The notes below the pieces were generated by a model. It was not told where the DNA came from and ran no database searches. It saw only the letters and a program-made list of their open reading frames with translations. Shown here in pieces: positions 14,229-20,894 of a DNA stretch of 35,144 nucleotides. Made by a program: the position numbers and the translations under genes. Source of the DNA: Treponema sp. (GTDB lineage: Bacteria; Spirochaetota; Spirochaetia; Treponematales; Treponemataceae); NCBI RefSeq assembly GCF_017430385.1, contig NZ_JAFRNB010000025.1:1-35144 (forward strand), read 5' to 3'. The stretch's first letter is position 1; every line of letters starts with the position of its first letter.

Positions 14229-14306
14229 AAGGGGGAAGTCTCCCCCTCGCTACAAAGCGTTGCTTTTCCGCTACCCCCTCTGCGGGAGTGCCCGCAACGC
14301 CCCCGA
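14229..14306. repeat. GC-rich REP-like element after the RND gene
   Basis: Begins AAAGGGGGAAGTCTCCCCC (hairpin) and ends CCCGCAACGCCCCCGA. Both ends recur at 21889-22135 (AAAGGGGGAAGAATCCCCC and the identical 16-base CCCGCAACGCCCCCGA). It lies between the two genes of the plus-strand transport locus and contains no gene. Confidence 0.55.
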
Positions 14307-14332
14307 ATTTTTTGTAACTAATTTTTAATATA

Positions 14333-14361
14333 TTGGTTTAATATTTTGAACCGATTAAATA
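14333..14361 (+). promoter_or_regulatory. promoter and ArsR operator candidate O3 of LolA-like paralogue 2
   Basis: -35 TTGGTT (14333-14338), 17-nt spacer, -10 TAAATA (14356-14361). The palindrome GGTTTAA-TATT-TTGAACC (14335-14352) fills the spacer, where repressors commonly bind. It is the most symmetrical of the three related sites. Confidence 0.55.
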
Positions 14362-14367
14362 ATTTAA

Positions 14368-14430
14368 GGAAGCGGCTCAGGCATAGCCTTCGCCGAGACT
14401 CGCAAAAACCTGTCTCACAATGCCGCTCCC
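14368..14430 (+). repeat. REP-like element in the leader of LolA-like paralogue 2
   Basis: GGAAGCGGC (14368-14376) and GCCGCTCCC (14422-14430) can pair (8 of 9), making the element one long hairpin. CGGCTCAGGCATAGCCTTCG... matches the copy starting at 22030 at 27 of 31 positions. It lies between the promoter and the AGGAGG at 14432-14437, so it would be in the 5' leader. Confidence 0.6.
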
Positions 14431-14445
14431 TAGGAGGAAACACTT

Positions 14446-15237
14446 ATGAAAATGACAAAAAAACTTACAGCTTTGGCTCTTGCCCTTGCAATGGGAACAT
14501 CTGCATTCGCAATCGACGGAACAGAAATCATGACTAAGGTTTTCGACCGCCAGAAACCTGATTTTTCAAAGGCAGCTGTCGAGCTTACTCTTGCAAAAAA
14601 CGGCAAAGTTGAGGAAACTCGAAAAGTTGGTGAATACGGCCGCTGCAAGAACAATCTTTCTGACGTTGTAATGGTATTCCTTTCTCCTGCATCTGTAAAA
14701 GACACTCGCTTCTTGCAGAAAGAGAACGATGGCAAAGACGACGACAAATGGATTTATCTTCCTTCACTCAAATCAACACGCCGTGTAGCTGCAAGCGATG
14801 GTTCAAAAGCATTCGTTGGAACAGATTTTTCTTACGATGATATGAGCACACGCGAAGTCGCAGACGATACACACGAGCTTATCAAAGAGAGCGAGGACAA
14901 AGGCAACTTCAAGGACTTGTATGTTGTAAAATCAACTCCAAAAGATCCAAAATCAAGCCAGTATTCTTACCGAATCTCATACATCACAAAAGATGCCTGG
15001 ATTCCAACTTACATCGAGCTTTACGACAAAAAAGGCAAGCTCCTCAAAGTAAATGAAATCAAAGCAATTGACAAAAAGCCAGGTACAAACGGTCGTGTTT
15101 ACAACGTTCCGATGGAGAACGTAATGACAAACGTTCAGACAGGCCACTCTTCAACAATCAAGATGATTAACGTAACAGTTGACCAGCCGTTGCCAGATCG
15201 CTACTTCACAACAGACTTCTTGAACACAGGAAAATAA
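14446..15237 (+). CDS. LolA-like periplasmic carrier, paralogue 2
   Basis: 263 aa. Sec signal cleaved about A22. It carries the PF17131-type blocks of paralogue 1: VVMVFLSPASVKDTRFLQKE, DDKWIYLPSLKSTRRV, FVGTDFSYDDMSTREV, YSYRISYITKDAWIPTYIELYDKKG and a C-terminal strand with DQPLPDRYFTTDFL. Expected role: shuttle hydrophobic cargo between the RND transporter and the outer membrane. A strong AGGAGG (14432-14437) precedes the ATG. It has its own operator-bearing promoter and ends at a good terminator. The two paralogues may serve different cargo or opposite ends of the pathway; this is inference. Confidence 0.83.
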   Translation: MKMTKKLTALALALAMGTSAFAIDGTEIMTKVFDRQKPDFSKAAVELTLAKNGKVEETRKVGEYGRCKNNLSDVVMVFLSPASVKDTRFLQKENDGKDDDKWIYLPSLKSTRRVAASDGSKAFVGTDFSYDDMSTREVADDTHELIKESEDKGNFKDLYVVKSTPKDPKSSQYSYRISYITKDAWIPTYIELYDKKGKLLKVNEIKAIDKKPGTNGRVYNVPMENVMTNVQTGHSSTIKMINVTVDQPLPDRYFTTDFLNTGK

Positions 15238-15242
15238 GGAAT

Positions 15243-15315
15243 CGAAATTACATCCATGTAATTTCGAGTTCCAACGAGAAACTTCTGTTCACCTATAGGC
15301 AAACAGAAGTTTCTC
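15243..15315. repeat. two long hairpins after LolA-like paralogue 2
   Basis: CGAAATTACAT (15243-15253) / ATGTAATTTCG (15256-15266), and a perfect 14-bp stem GAGAAACTTCTGTT (15276-15289) / AACAGAAGTTTCTC (15302-15315) around a 12-nt loop. They resemble the multi-hairpin modules at 4851 and 18386 in layout. Confidence 0.5.
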
Positions 15316-15328
15316 TCTGCGTTTTTGC

Positions 15329-15382
15329 CCCCGCATCCAAACAGGCACGACAATGAAAGTGCCTGCTGCGGGGATTTTTTTT
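15329..15382 (+). terminator. Rho-independent terminator
   Basis: Outer stem CCCCGCA (15329-15335) / TGCGGGG (15367-15373), inner stem AGGCAC / GTGCCT, then A and eight T (15375-15382). It ends the plus-strand transport locus. Confidence 0.82.
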
Positions 15383-15453
15383 CGTCAGCTTGCCCTGATG
15401 GGAGACCACCTTTTTTTGCATTTCCAGGCTGCTTTGTTTGAACTTTGTTATTT

Positions 15454-15482
15454 TTGCATAGATTTTGCGTTTATGATATACT
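15454..15482 (+). promoter_or_regulatory. promoter of the HAD gene, leaderless arrangement
   Basis: TTGCAT (15454-15459), 17-nt spacer, TATACT (15477-15482). The ATG at 15489 begins seven bases after the -10, where transcription would start, and there is no Shine-Dalgarno. Confidence 0.65.
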
Positions 15483-15488
15483 TCCCGC

Positions 15489-16151
15489 ATGGAAAAAATT
15501 CGTGCGATACTTTTTGACATGGACGGGGTTCTGCTTGATACTGAGTCGGTCTGCGAGGTTTGCTGGAAGCGGGCTGCTGACGAAATCGGTCTTTCAAATA
15601 TTCATGAGATTTTCATGCAGTGTGTCGGGCGCAGTAAGACAGATACTGAGCGGCTTCTTACAAAATATCTTCCGGGCGAAGATGCTGCCGTAAAATTCCG
15701 AAACAGGACAGGCGAGCTTTTTGAAGTCGTTGAAAAGGAACAGGGCTTAAAGAAAATGCCTTTTGTCCTTGAATGCCTTGATTCGCTCAAGAATGCTGGT
15801 TTTCGTCTGGCACTTGCAAGCTCCACTCGTGCGCTGAAAGTTCATCCACAGCTTAAGAACGCAGGAATTTTCGATTATTTTGAAACCCTTACGACTGGCG
15901 ACATGGTTAATCACTCAAAGCCTGACCCTGAGATTTACCAGAAAGCTGTGGCTTCTTTGGGCTTAAGGCCGGAGGAATGTGTCGCGATTGAGGATAGCCC
16001 GAACGGTGTGCGTTCAGCGACTGCTGCTGGAATAAAATGTATTATGGTTCCGGATTTGATTGACCCGGACGAAGAAATGAATGAAAAAGCATGGAAAATC
16101 TTCAATAATCTAAAAGAAACTGCGGATTTTTTAATATCACTTCCAAAATGA
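15489..16151 (+). CDS. HAD-superfamily (subfamily IA) phosphatase
   Basis: 220 aa. HAD motif I FDMDGVLLDTES (nucleophile Asp in DMDG), motif II LASST (about 114-118), a motif III Lys region in HSKPDPEIY, and motif IV EDSPNGVRSATAAG. The helical cap lies between motif I and II, as in phosphoglycolate phosphatase or beta-phosphoglucomutase. The expected reaction is hydrolysis or mutation of a small phospho-metabolite; the substrate is not predictable. It stands alone behind its own promoter with no visible leader. Confidence 0.88.
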   Translation: MEKIRAILFDMDGVLLDTESVCEVCWKRAADEIGLSNIHEIFMQCVGRSKTDTERLLTKYLPGEDAAVKFRNRTGELFEVVEKEQGLKKMPFVLECLDSLKNAGFRLALASSTRALKVHPQLKNAGIFDYFETLTTGDMVNHSKPDPEIYQKAVASLGLRPEECVAIEDSPNGVRSATAAGIKCIMVPDLIDPDEEMNEKAWKIFNNLKETADFLISLPK

Positions 16152-16155
16152 CGGC

Positions 16156-16190
16156 TAATCTGTGTACATCCGCGTTAATCTGTGGTTAAA
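16156..16190. repeat. solo arm of the AATCTGTG repeat family
   Basis: TAATCTGTGTACATCCGCGT...TAATCTGTGGTTAAA matches the right arms at 5109-5140 and 6719-6749. No inverted partner is present. It fills the gap between the HAD and Nudix genes. Confidence 0.65.
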
Positions 16191-16207
16191 TATTAATAGA
16201 GGAAATT

Positions 16208-16615
16208 ATGAAAACATCAATCGCATGTATCGCTTTTGACGGCGAAAAAATACTTGTAGCGCACAGAAATCCAACAGGACAGATGGGCGGGCGTTGGGAA
16301 TTCCCTGGCGGAAAAGTTGAGGAAGGGGAGAGCGATGAAAAAGCTATCGTGCGCGAGTTTGAAGAAGAATTCGGCGTGAAGGTTACGGTCGGCGAAAAAA
16401 TCTGTGAGACATTCTTCATGCACAATGAGCAGCAGATTGCTCTTCATGCCTACGAAATCACGGTTCCTCATGACGGAATCGCTCAGAAATACACGCTCAC
16501 TGAGCATACTGAATACAAATGGGCTTTCCCTGCTGAAATCCCGACTCTCAATTTCGTTGACTCTGACATGCTTATTTATCCTGATGTAATGAGATGGGTT
16601 GCAGGGAAAAAATGA
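16208..16615 (+). CDS. mutT: Nudix hydrolase, MutT-like
   Basis: 135 aa. A complete Nudix box GX5EX7REUXEEXGU is present: G-GKVEEGESDEKAIVREFEEEFGV (about 36-59). The N-terminus IACIAFDGEKILVAHRNPTGQMGGRWEFPGG and the length fit MutT-type 8-oxo-dGTP diphosphatases, which clean oxidised nucleotides; CTP-type pyrophosphatases of similar length are an alternative. A GAGGAAAT ribosome site precedes it. Its TGA overlaps the ATG of the next gene (ATGA), so translation is coupled. Confidence 0.82.
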   Translation: MKTSIACIAFDGEKILVAHRNPTGQMGGRWEFPGGKVEEGESDEKAIVREFEEEFGVKVTVGEKICETFFMHNEQQIALHAYEITVPHDGIAQKYTLTEHTEYKWAFPAEIPTLNFVDSDMLIYPDVMRWVAGKK

Positions 16616-16989
16616 TTAGAAAAGATTGTTTTTTGCGCGGGTGTTTTGTTTTTTTCTCTTCTTTGTTCGTATTGCTCGTCGTATCTTGCAAAAAAAATAA
16701 CGGCCAGCTTGAAATGCAGCCGCTTGCCCCGCAGGATTTGTCTCCGCGGATTGAATGGGCTTTGATTTCTGATCCTTATGTTGCCTGCCACGCAGAGGCT
16801 GGATATGAATCCCCTGTAATTGCCTCGTTCCGCAAAGGTGAAATCTACGAAATTGTAGGCAACTGCACGGTGATTGTTGATGACACAAAAGAATTATGGT
16901 ACGCAATCGAAAACGGTTGGATTCCGTCTTCAGCCGTCAAAGTGTACTCAAACAAATTGAAGGCTGAAAAAGCGAAAAACATTAAATAA
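16612..16989 (+). CDS. lipoprotein with SH3-like domain
   Basis: 125 aa from the ATG at 16612, which overlaps the mutT stop as ATGA. The frame is open to 16594, but that start would lie in mutT without its own site. Lipoprotein signal with VVSC (Cys26). The mature part SDPYVACHAEAGYESPVIASFRKGEIYEIVG...LWYAIENGWIPSSAVKVY is a bacterial SH3-like fold (repeated strands, a diverging turn, final GWI-SAV). Such domains bind peptidoglycan or proteins at the envelope. A link to mutT beyond co-translation is not evident. Confidence 0.7.
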   Translation: MIRKDCFLRGCFVFFSSLFVLLVVSCKKNNGQLEMQPLAPQDLSPRIEWALISDPYVACHAEAGYESPVIASFRKGEIYEIVGNCTVIVDDTKELWYAIENGWIPSSAVKVYSNKLKAEKAKNIK

Positions 16990-16990
16990 T

Positions 16991-17054
16991 TAGAAATTAG
17001 GAATGAGCAATGAGAAATTGTCAATTCCTAATTCCTGACTGCTAATTCCTAATT
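16991..17054. repeat. TTAGGAATGAGCAATGAG-type repeat, overlaps hisS end
   Basis: AATTAGGAAT (16995-17004) and ATTCCTAATT (17024-17033) form a perfect inverted repeat; a further ATTCCTAATT lies at 17045-17054. The last hisS codons (Ile-Ile-Arg-Asn-stop on the minus strand) are read from this repeat. The same family appears at 22485-22535. Confidence 0.6.
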
Positions 17055-18343
17055 ATCTTAGCAGCTTCTTCTACTGAAATCTCTGCGAACTGCTCACGGG
17101 TCTCAAGATTTTTGAGAGTGACAGCGTTCTTTTCGGCTTCATTTGAGCCAATCAGGATTCCCCATTTGATTTTTTTGGCGTCGGTGACGGCATATTGCTG
17201 ATTCATCTTTTTTGCTTCCGGGAAGACTTCGACTTTTACGCCTTTTTCACGCAATTGTGCTGCAACTTTCTGGTAAAGGACAACGAGATTTTTGTCCATG
17301 CAGAAAATTTCGGCATCGAGGTAGCTGCCCTTGCTTTCGAGTTTTCCGAGCTGTTCAAGACCTGCGATAAGACGGTCAAGGCCGATTGAAGCTCCGACAC
17401 CAGGCAATTTTGTCTTTGTGTAAAGGCCCGCAAGGTTGTCGTAGCGGCCGCCAGAACATACAGAGCCGATTGATGGAAGCTCGTTAAGGAATGTTTCGTA
17501 AACAACACCTGTGTAATAGTCAAGGCCGCGTGTGATTGACGGATCGAGAACGTATGTTGCTTCGATTCCGGCTGCTTTCATCATCTCGTAGATTTCTTTC
17601 ATGCGAGCTGAGTCTTCGTTTTCACCGCCACTCATTTCTGTAATCATTTTAAGTGTTGATTCAAAATCTCCGGCTCCAGCGATGTATTTGAGAATTTCAC
17701 AAGCTTTTTCTTCGCTTTCTGTGTACTCAACCAGTTCTTTTTTGACTTCTTCTTCGCCAACCTTTGCAAGTTTGTCTACTGAGCGCAAAATATCCTCAGA
17801 TCTTTCGGCAACTCCGAGTTTTGCAAGGAAGCGGTTGAAAATGCCGCGGTGATTTACATGAATAGTGATGTCTTTGACGCCAATTTCTGCCAAAGCAGTT
17901 CGCATGATGTTCAAGATTTCAAAATCACTTGCAGCTGAGTCTGAGCCAACGGTGTCGATGTCGCACTGAACGAACTCACGGTATCGGCCAGCCTGTGGTT
18001 TTTCACCACGCCAAACTTTTGCGATGTGATATCGTTTGAAAGGGAAGTAAAGCTCACTCTCGTGCTCTGCTGTAAAGCGTGCGAAAGGAACTGTGAGGTC
18101 GAAACGCAATGCAACATCACGCTTACCGTTGTCCAAAAAGCGGAAAACCTGTTTTTCGGTCTCTCCGTTTGATTTTCGGAGCAAAATTTCTGAATATTCG
18201 AGCACCGGCGTATCAATCGGAACGAAGCCGAAAGAGCGGTAAACGCCTGTGATTTTTTCCATTAAATTTGTGCGGACAATCTCTGCCTGCGGTAAAATGT
18301 CTCGGAATCCCTTGAGGACTCGTGGTTGGATAAGTTCTGCCAT
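17042..18343 (-). CDS. hisS: histidyl-tRNA synthetase
   Basis: 433 aa, the usual length. It charges tRNA-His in the cytoplasm. Class II motifs: GFRDILPQ, motif 2 region FRLDNGKR...ALRFDLTVPFARF, YHIAKVWRGEKPQAGRYREFVQCDID, the histidine-A motif RGLDYYTGVVYE, SGGRYDNLAG, motif 3 GVGASIGLDRL, and a C-terminal anticodon-binding domain. A TATAAT (18358-18353) lies 9 nt before the ATG with no Shine-Dalgarno, so the mRNA may be almost leaderless. The final codons come from an intergenic repeat. Confidence 0.96.
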   Translation of the reverse strand: MAELIQPRVLKGFRDILPQAEIVRTNLMEKITGVYRSFGFVPIDTPVLEYSEILLRKSNGETEKQVFRFLDNGKRDVALRFDLTVPFARFTAEHESELYFPFKRYHIAKVWRGEKPQAGRYREFVQCDIDTVGSDSAASDFEILNIMRTALAEIGVKDITIHVNHRGIFNRFLAKLGVAERSEDILRSVDKLAKVGEEEVKKELVEYTESEEKACEILKYIAGAGDFESTLKMITEMSGGENEDSARMKEIYEMMKAAGIEATYVLDPSITRGLDYYTGVVYETFLNELPSIGSVCSGGRYDNLAGLYTKTKLPGVGASIGLDRLIAGLEQLGKLESKGSYLDAEIFCMDKNLVVLYQKVAAQLREKGVKVEVFPEAKKMNQQYAVTDAKKIKWGILIGSNEAEKNAVTLKNLETREQFAEISVEEAAKIIRN

Positions 18344-18352
18344 AATGAGAAT

Positions 18353-18381
18353 ATTATATAGAAAAAGAATAAAAAGATGAA
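18353..18381 (-). promoter_or_regulatory. promoter of hisS, short or no leader
   Basis: Minus strand: weak -35 TTCATC (18381-18376), 17-nt spacer, perfect -10 TATAAT (18358-18353), 9 nt before the ATG. Confidence 0.5.
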
Positions 18382-18385
18382 GTGA

Positions 18386-18508
18386 ATCTCTAAAAATTGC
18401 AATTTTTAGAGATACCTTGAAAAAGCGATGTTTTAATTCCTGCTATTTTCAGGAATTAAAACTCGTCGGAATCTCTAAAAAAACGCTGAAAGCGAGTTTT
18501 TAGAGATG
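18386..18508. repeat. multi-hairpin repeat module between the EAL gene and hisS
   Basis: A: a 28-nt perfect palindrome starting ATCTCTAAAAATTG (18386-18413). B: GTTTTAATTCCTG (18431-18443) / CAGGAATTAAAAC (18451-18463), loop CTATTTT. C: ATCTCTAAAAA... (from 18472) / ...TTTTTAGAGAT (to 18508), with inner CGCT-GAA-AGCG. A and C share their arms. On the minus strand, C contains CGCTTTCAGCG plus seven T and can terminate the EAL gene transcript. Confidence 0.6.
18472..18508 (-). terminator. terminator-like hairpin after the EAL gene
   Basis: On the minus strand AAAAACTCGCT-TTC-AGCG followed by T7; a short GC core inside an A/T stem, 11 nt after the EAL gene stop. It is part of the hairpin module. 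Confidence 0.55.
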
Positions 18509-18518
18509 ACCTGAACTA

Positions 18519-19940
18519 CTAAAGCGAATTCTTTAAGAGTCTTTCAAAATCCTCTGCACTCATCGGCTTGGCGTAGAAATATCCCTGCGCAATGTCACAG
18601 CCCATTTCCCGAAGCTGCTTGGCCTGGCTTTCTTCTTCGACACCTTCTGCAACCGTGGTCATATCGAGTTTTTTTGCCATGTCGATTACGGAATTTACGA
18701 TGATGTTGTCTTTGTGGATGTCTTTTCCCTCACCGCTGCCGTCCGGGGCTGAGTTTGCGAAGAATTCCTTGTCGAGCTTGATGACCGATGCCGGAATATC
18801 TTTGAGAAGAGCGAGTGAAGAGAATCCTGAGCCGAAATCGTCCACCGAAATGTCGAACCCTGCTTTTTTGATTTCGTTCATTGCCTTTAAAAGACGCTTT
18901 TTGTTGTCCATCATGAGGCTTTCAGTAAGCTCAAGCTCGATTTTTGAAGGCTCAATCTGATATTTTGATGCAATTTTTGAGTATTCCTTTGCGAATTCTG
19001 GATTGTAAAGCTGGTATCGCGACAAGTTGCATGAAATTGTGATAGGTTTCGGGCATGTTCCGCCTTCGCCAGATTTGTTCCATTTGTCCAGGAACTGGCA
19101 GACCTGCTCGAACATCTTGATGTCAACCTTTGAGATGAATCCGTTGCGCTCGAAAAGTGGTACGAAATATCCAGGCTCCAGAAGGCCTTTTTTGTGGTGC
19201 TTCCAGCGAACAAGAGCCTCCGCGCCGATACATTTTCCGTCATCGAAGTTGAATTTTGGCTGGTAATAAGCGATGAATTCGTTTGCTTCAAAAGCCCTGT
19301 TCATATCGAAGAGAATTTCCTTCTCGTGCTCGCTGTTGAGGCTCATTTCCTCGCTGTAGAAGCTGATTCGTGATGGATTCGGGCTGTATTTTCCTGCGGT
19401 GCGGGCTGTGTTTGCCTTGTGAATCATGATTTCAATGTCTTCGTGCGGATTAGAGACCGCATAAACGCCCGTGCTGAATTCGAGGGTGTAGTGGAGAGGA
19501 AGAAGATTGCCCATCTTTGAGACCACGCTGATCATGTTGATGATGTAATCCTCGATAATCGGACCAAAGCTTGTGTGAATCAGCATGGCAAAATTGTCAG
19601 CGTAGCGGCGCGTAAGAATAGCATCGTTAGGGGCAGCTTTTTTGAAGTGGCCTCCAAGGACATTAAGGACGGAATTTGCTGTTTCTCGGCCGAGTGAGTC
19701 AGTAAGATATTGGAATTTATTGATGTCGATGCAGACAAGCGCGTATTCATCCGGCTTGGCTGTGGCAAGAATCTTCCTTGCTTCGCTCTTAAATTTTTCG
19801 ATTGTATACAGCCCTGTAAGCTCATCGTAATTGAAGCGGGCTTTTGTATATTTTACGATGAAAAGAGCAGTGATAAGAGTTACCACGCAGAACAAAAGAC
19901 AAATGCAGCTTAAGACCAGATTGAGAGAGAGAAAATTCAA
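18519..19940 (-). CDS. c-di-GMP phosphodiesterase, degenerate GGDEF plus EAL
   Basis: 473 aa. One N-terminal membrane segment (about 7-29), a GGDEF-fold domain (YDELTGLYTIEKF...) whose active loop reads RRYADNF (111-117) instead of GGDEF, so it should not make c-di-GMP, and a full EAL domain. EAL residues are present: E241-A-L, the Asn of SCNLS, Glu in ELTES, DDFGSGFSSL, Lys in IKLDKEF, AEGVEEE and AQGYFYAKPM. It is therefore a likely active phosphodiesterase lowering c-di-GMP. The start is a TTG after AGGAAGG. It is divergent from the flagellar rod gene, which fits a motility link (inference). Confidence 0.88.
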   Translation of the reverse strand: MNFLSLNLVLSCICLLFCVVTLITALFIVKYTKARFNYDELTGLYTIEKFKSEARKILATAKPDEYALVCIDINKFQYLTDSLGRETANSVLNVLGGHFKKAAPNDAILTRRYADNFAMLIHTSFGPIIEDYIINMISVVSKMGNLLPLHYTLEFSTGVYAVSNPHEDIEIMIHKANTARTAGKYSPNPSRISFYSEEMSLNSEHEKEILFDMNRAFEANEFIAYYQPKFNFDDGKCIGAEALVRWKHHKKGLLEPGYFVPLFERNGFISKVDIKMFEQVCQFLDKWNKSGEGGTCPKPITISCNLSRYQLYNPEFAKEYSKIASKYQIEPSKIELELTESLMMDNKKRLLKAMNEIKKAGFDISVDDFGSGFSSLALLKDIPASVIKLDKEFFANSAPDGSGEGKDIHKDNIIVNSVIDMAKKLDMTTVAEGVEEESQAKQLREMGCDIAQGYFYAKPMSAEDFERLLKNSL

Positions 19941-20009
19941 AGTAACCTTCCTGTTTTTTAAATATCCTTTAAAATAAGTTTACTCCATATTTTATAAAAA
20001 AACAAATTC

Positions 20010-20036
20010 TAAATTTCTTTTTTTTGATTCCGATAA
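20010..20036 (+). promoter_or_regulatory. sigma28 (FliA)-type promoter of the flagellar rod gene
   Basis: TAAA (20010-20013), exactly 15 nt, TCCGATAA (20029-20036). The known sigma28 consensus is TAAA-N15-GCCGATAA, so 11 of 12 specified bases match. It lies about 60 nt upstream of the ATG at 20096 and is correctly oriented. Confidence 0.6.
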
Positions 20037-20095
20037 TTTTAATATAAAGAAAAGTGAAAATCGTTTTAGGACTTTTAAAAGTTTGAGGAGAAAAT

Positions 20096-20890
20096 ATGAT
20101 TCGTGGTTGGTATATCGGTTCAAGCGGAATGAACGCACAGCAGAACAGGCTCGACACAATCGCAAATAACCTTGCGAATGTCGATACTGCGGGCTTCAAA
20201 CGAGATGTCTCTGTCTCAAAATCATTCCCGGAGCTTCTTCTGAGACGAACCGAATCTGACGGCGTATATAAAACTCCTTTCGGCTCGGCAGATGCAGCCC
20301 CAATCATCGGAAAACTGGGCTTGGGCGTTGAGACAAACGAAAATTACACAGAATTTGAGCAAGGCTCTTTCCGTGGCACAAACACAAGCACAGACCTTGC
20401 GCTTGCAGGCGAGGGCTTCTTTGCAGTTGAGACACCGAGCGGCGAGCGATACACCCGAAACGGAAATTTCATCCTCGGAAAAGAAGGAATCTTGCTCACA
20501 AAAGACGGATATCCTCTCCTTGGCGAGAACGGCGTGATTCAGGTTCCAGATGACAAATTCACAGTAAATGAGGACGGAATCATCACCACAAAAGATAACG
20601 AAGTTATTGACCGAATCAAAGTCGTGCGCTTCGACAACGAACGCTACCTCAAAAAGATGGGAAATTCTCTCTGGAACTCAAACAATATCTCCGGCGAGGC
20701 TTATATCGCAGAGGGCATGGAGCGACCGAAAATGCTCCAGGGCTACATGGAGACAAGCAATGTAAATGTCGTTAACGAGATGGTCAAAATGATTGAAGTA
20801 AACCGCGCTTATGAGGCAAGCCAGAAGACAATCCAGAGCGAGGACAGCATGATGAGCACACTCTGGAATAAAGTTGCACTTTCGCGATAA
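20096..20890 (+). CDS. flgF: flagellar basal-body rod protein, FlgF/FlgG type
   Basis: 264 aa. N-terminal flagellar rod motif SSGMNAQQNRLDTIANNLANVDTAGFKRD, central GSFRGTNTSTDLALAGEGFFAVETPSGERYTRNGNF, and C-terminal GYMETSNVNVVNEMVKMIEVNRAYEASQKTIQSED, which pairs with the N-terminal coiled coil. It forms part of the rod crossing the periplasm. FlgF and FlgG are paralogues that I cannot separate surely by eye. The length (264) and lack of an adjacent partner rod gene leave the symbol tentative. GAGGAG precedes the ATG. Confidence 0.85.
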   Translation: MIRGWYIGSSGMNAQQNRLDTIANNLANVDTAGFKRDVSVSKSFPELLLRRTESDGVYKTPFGSADAAPIIGKLGLGVETNENYTEFEQGSFRGTNTSTDLALAGEGFFAVETPSGERYTRNGNFILGKEGILLTKDGYPLLGENGVIQVPDDKFTVNEDGIITTKDNEVIDRIKVVRFDNERYLKKMGNSLWNSNNISGEAYIAEGMERPKMLQGYMETSNVNVVNEMVKMIEVNRAYEASQKTIQSEDSMMSTLWNKVALSR

Positions 20891-20894
20891 AACT

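Noticed and set aside
15602..15826. Antisense 74-aa frame in the HAD gene
   Set aside because: Shadow of a gene with clear motifs; no independent support.
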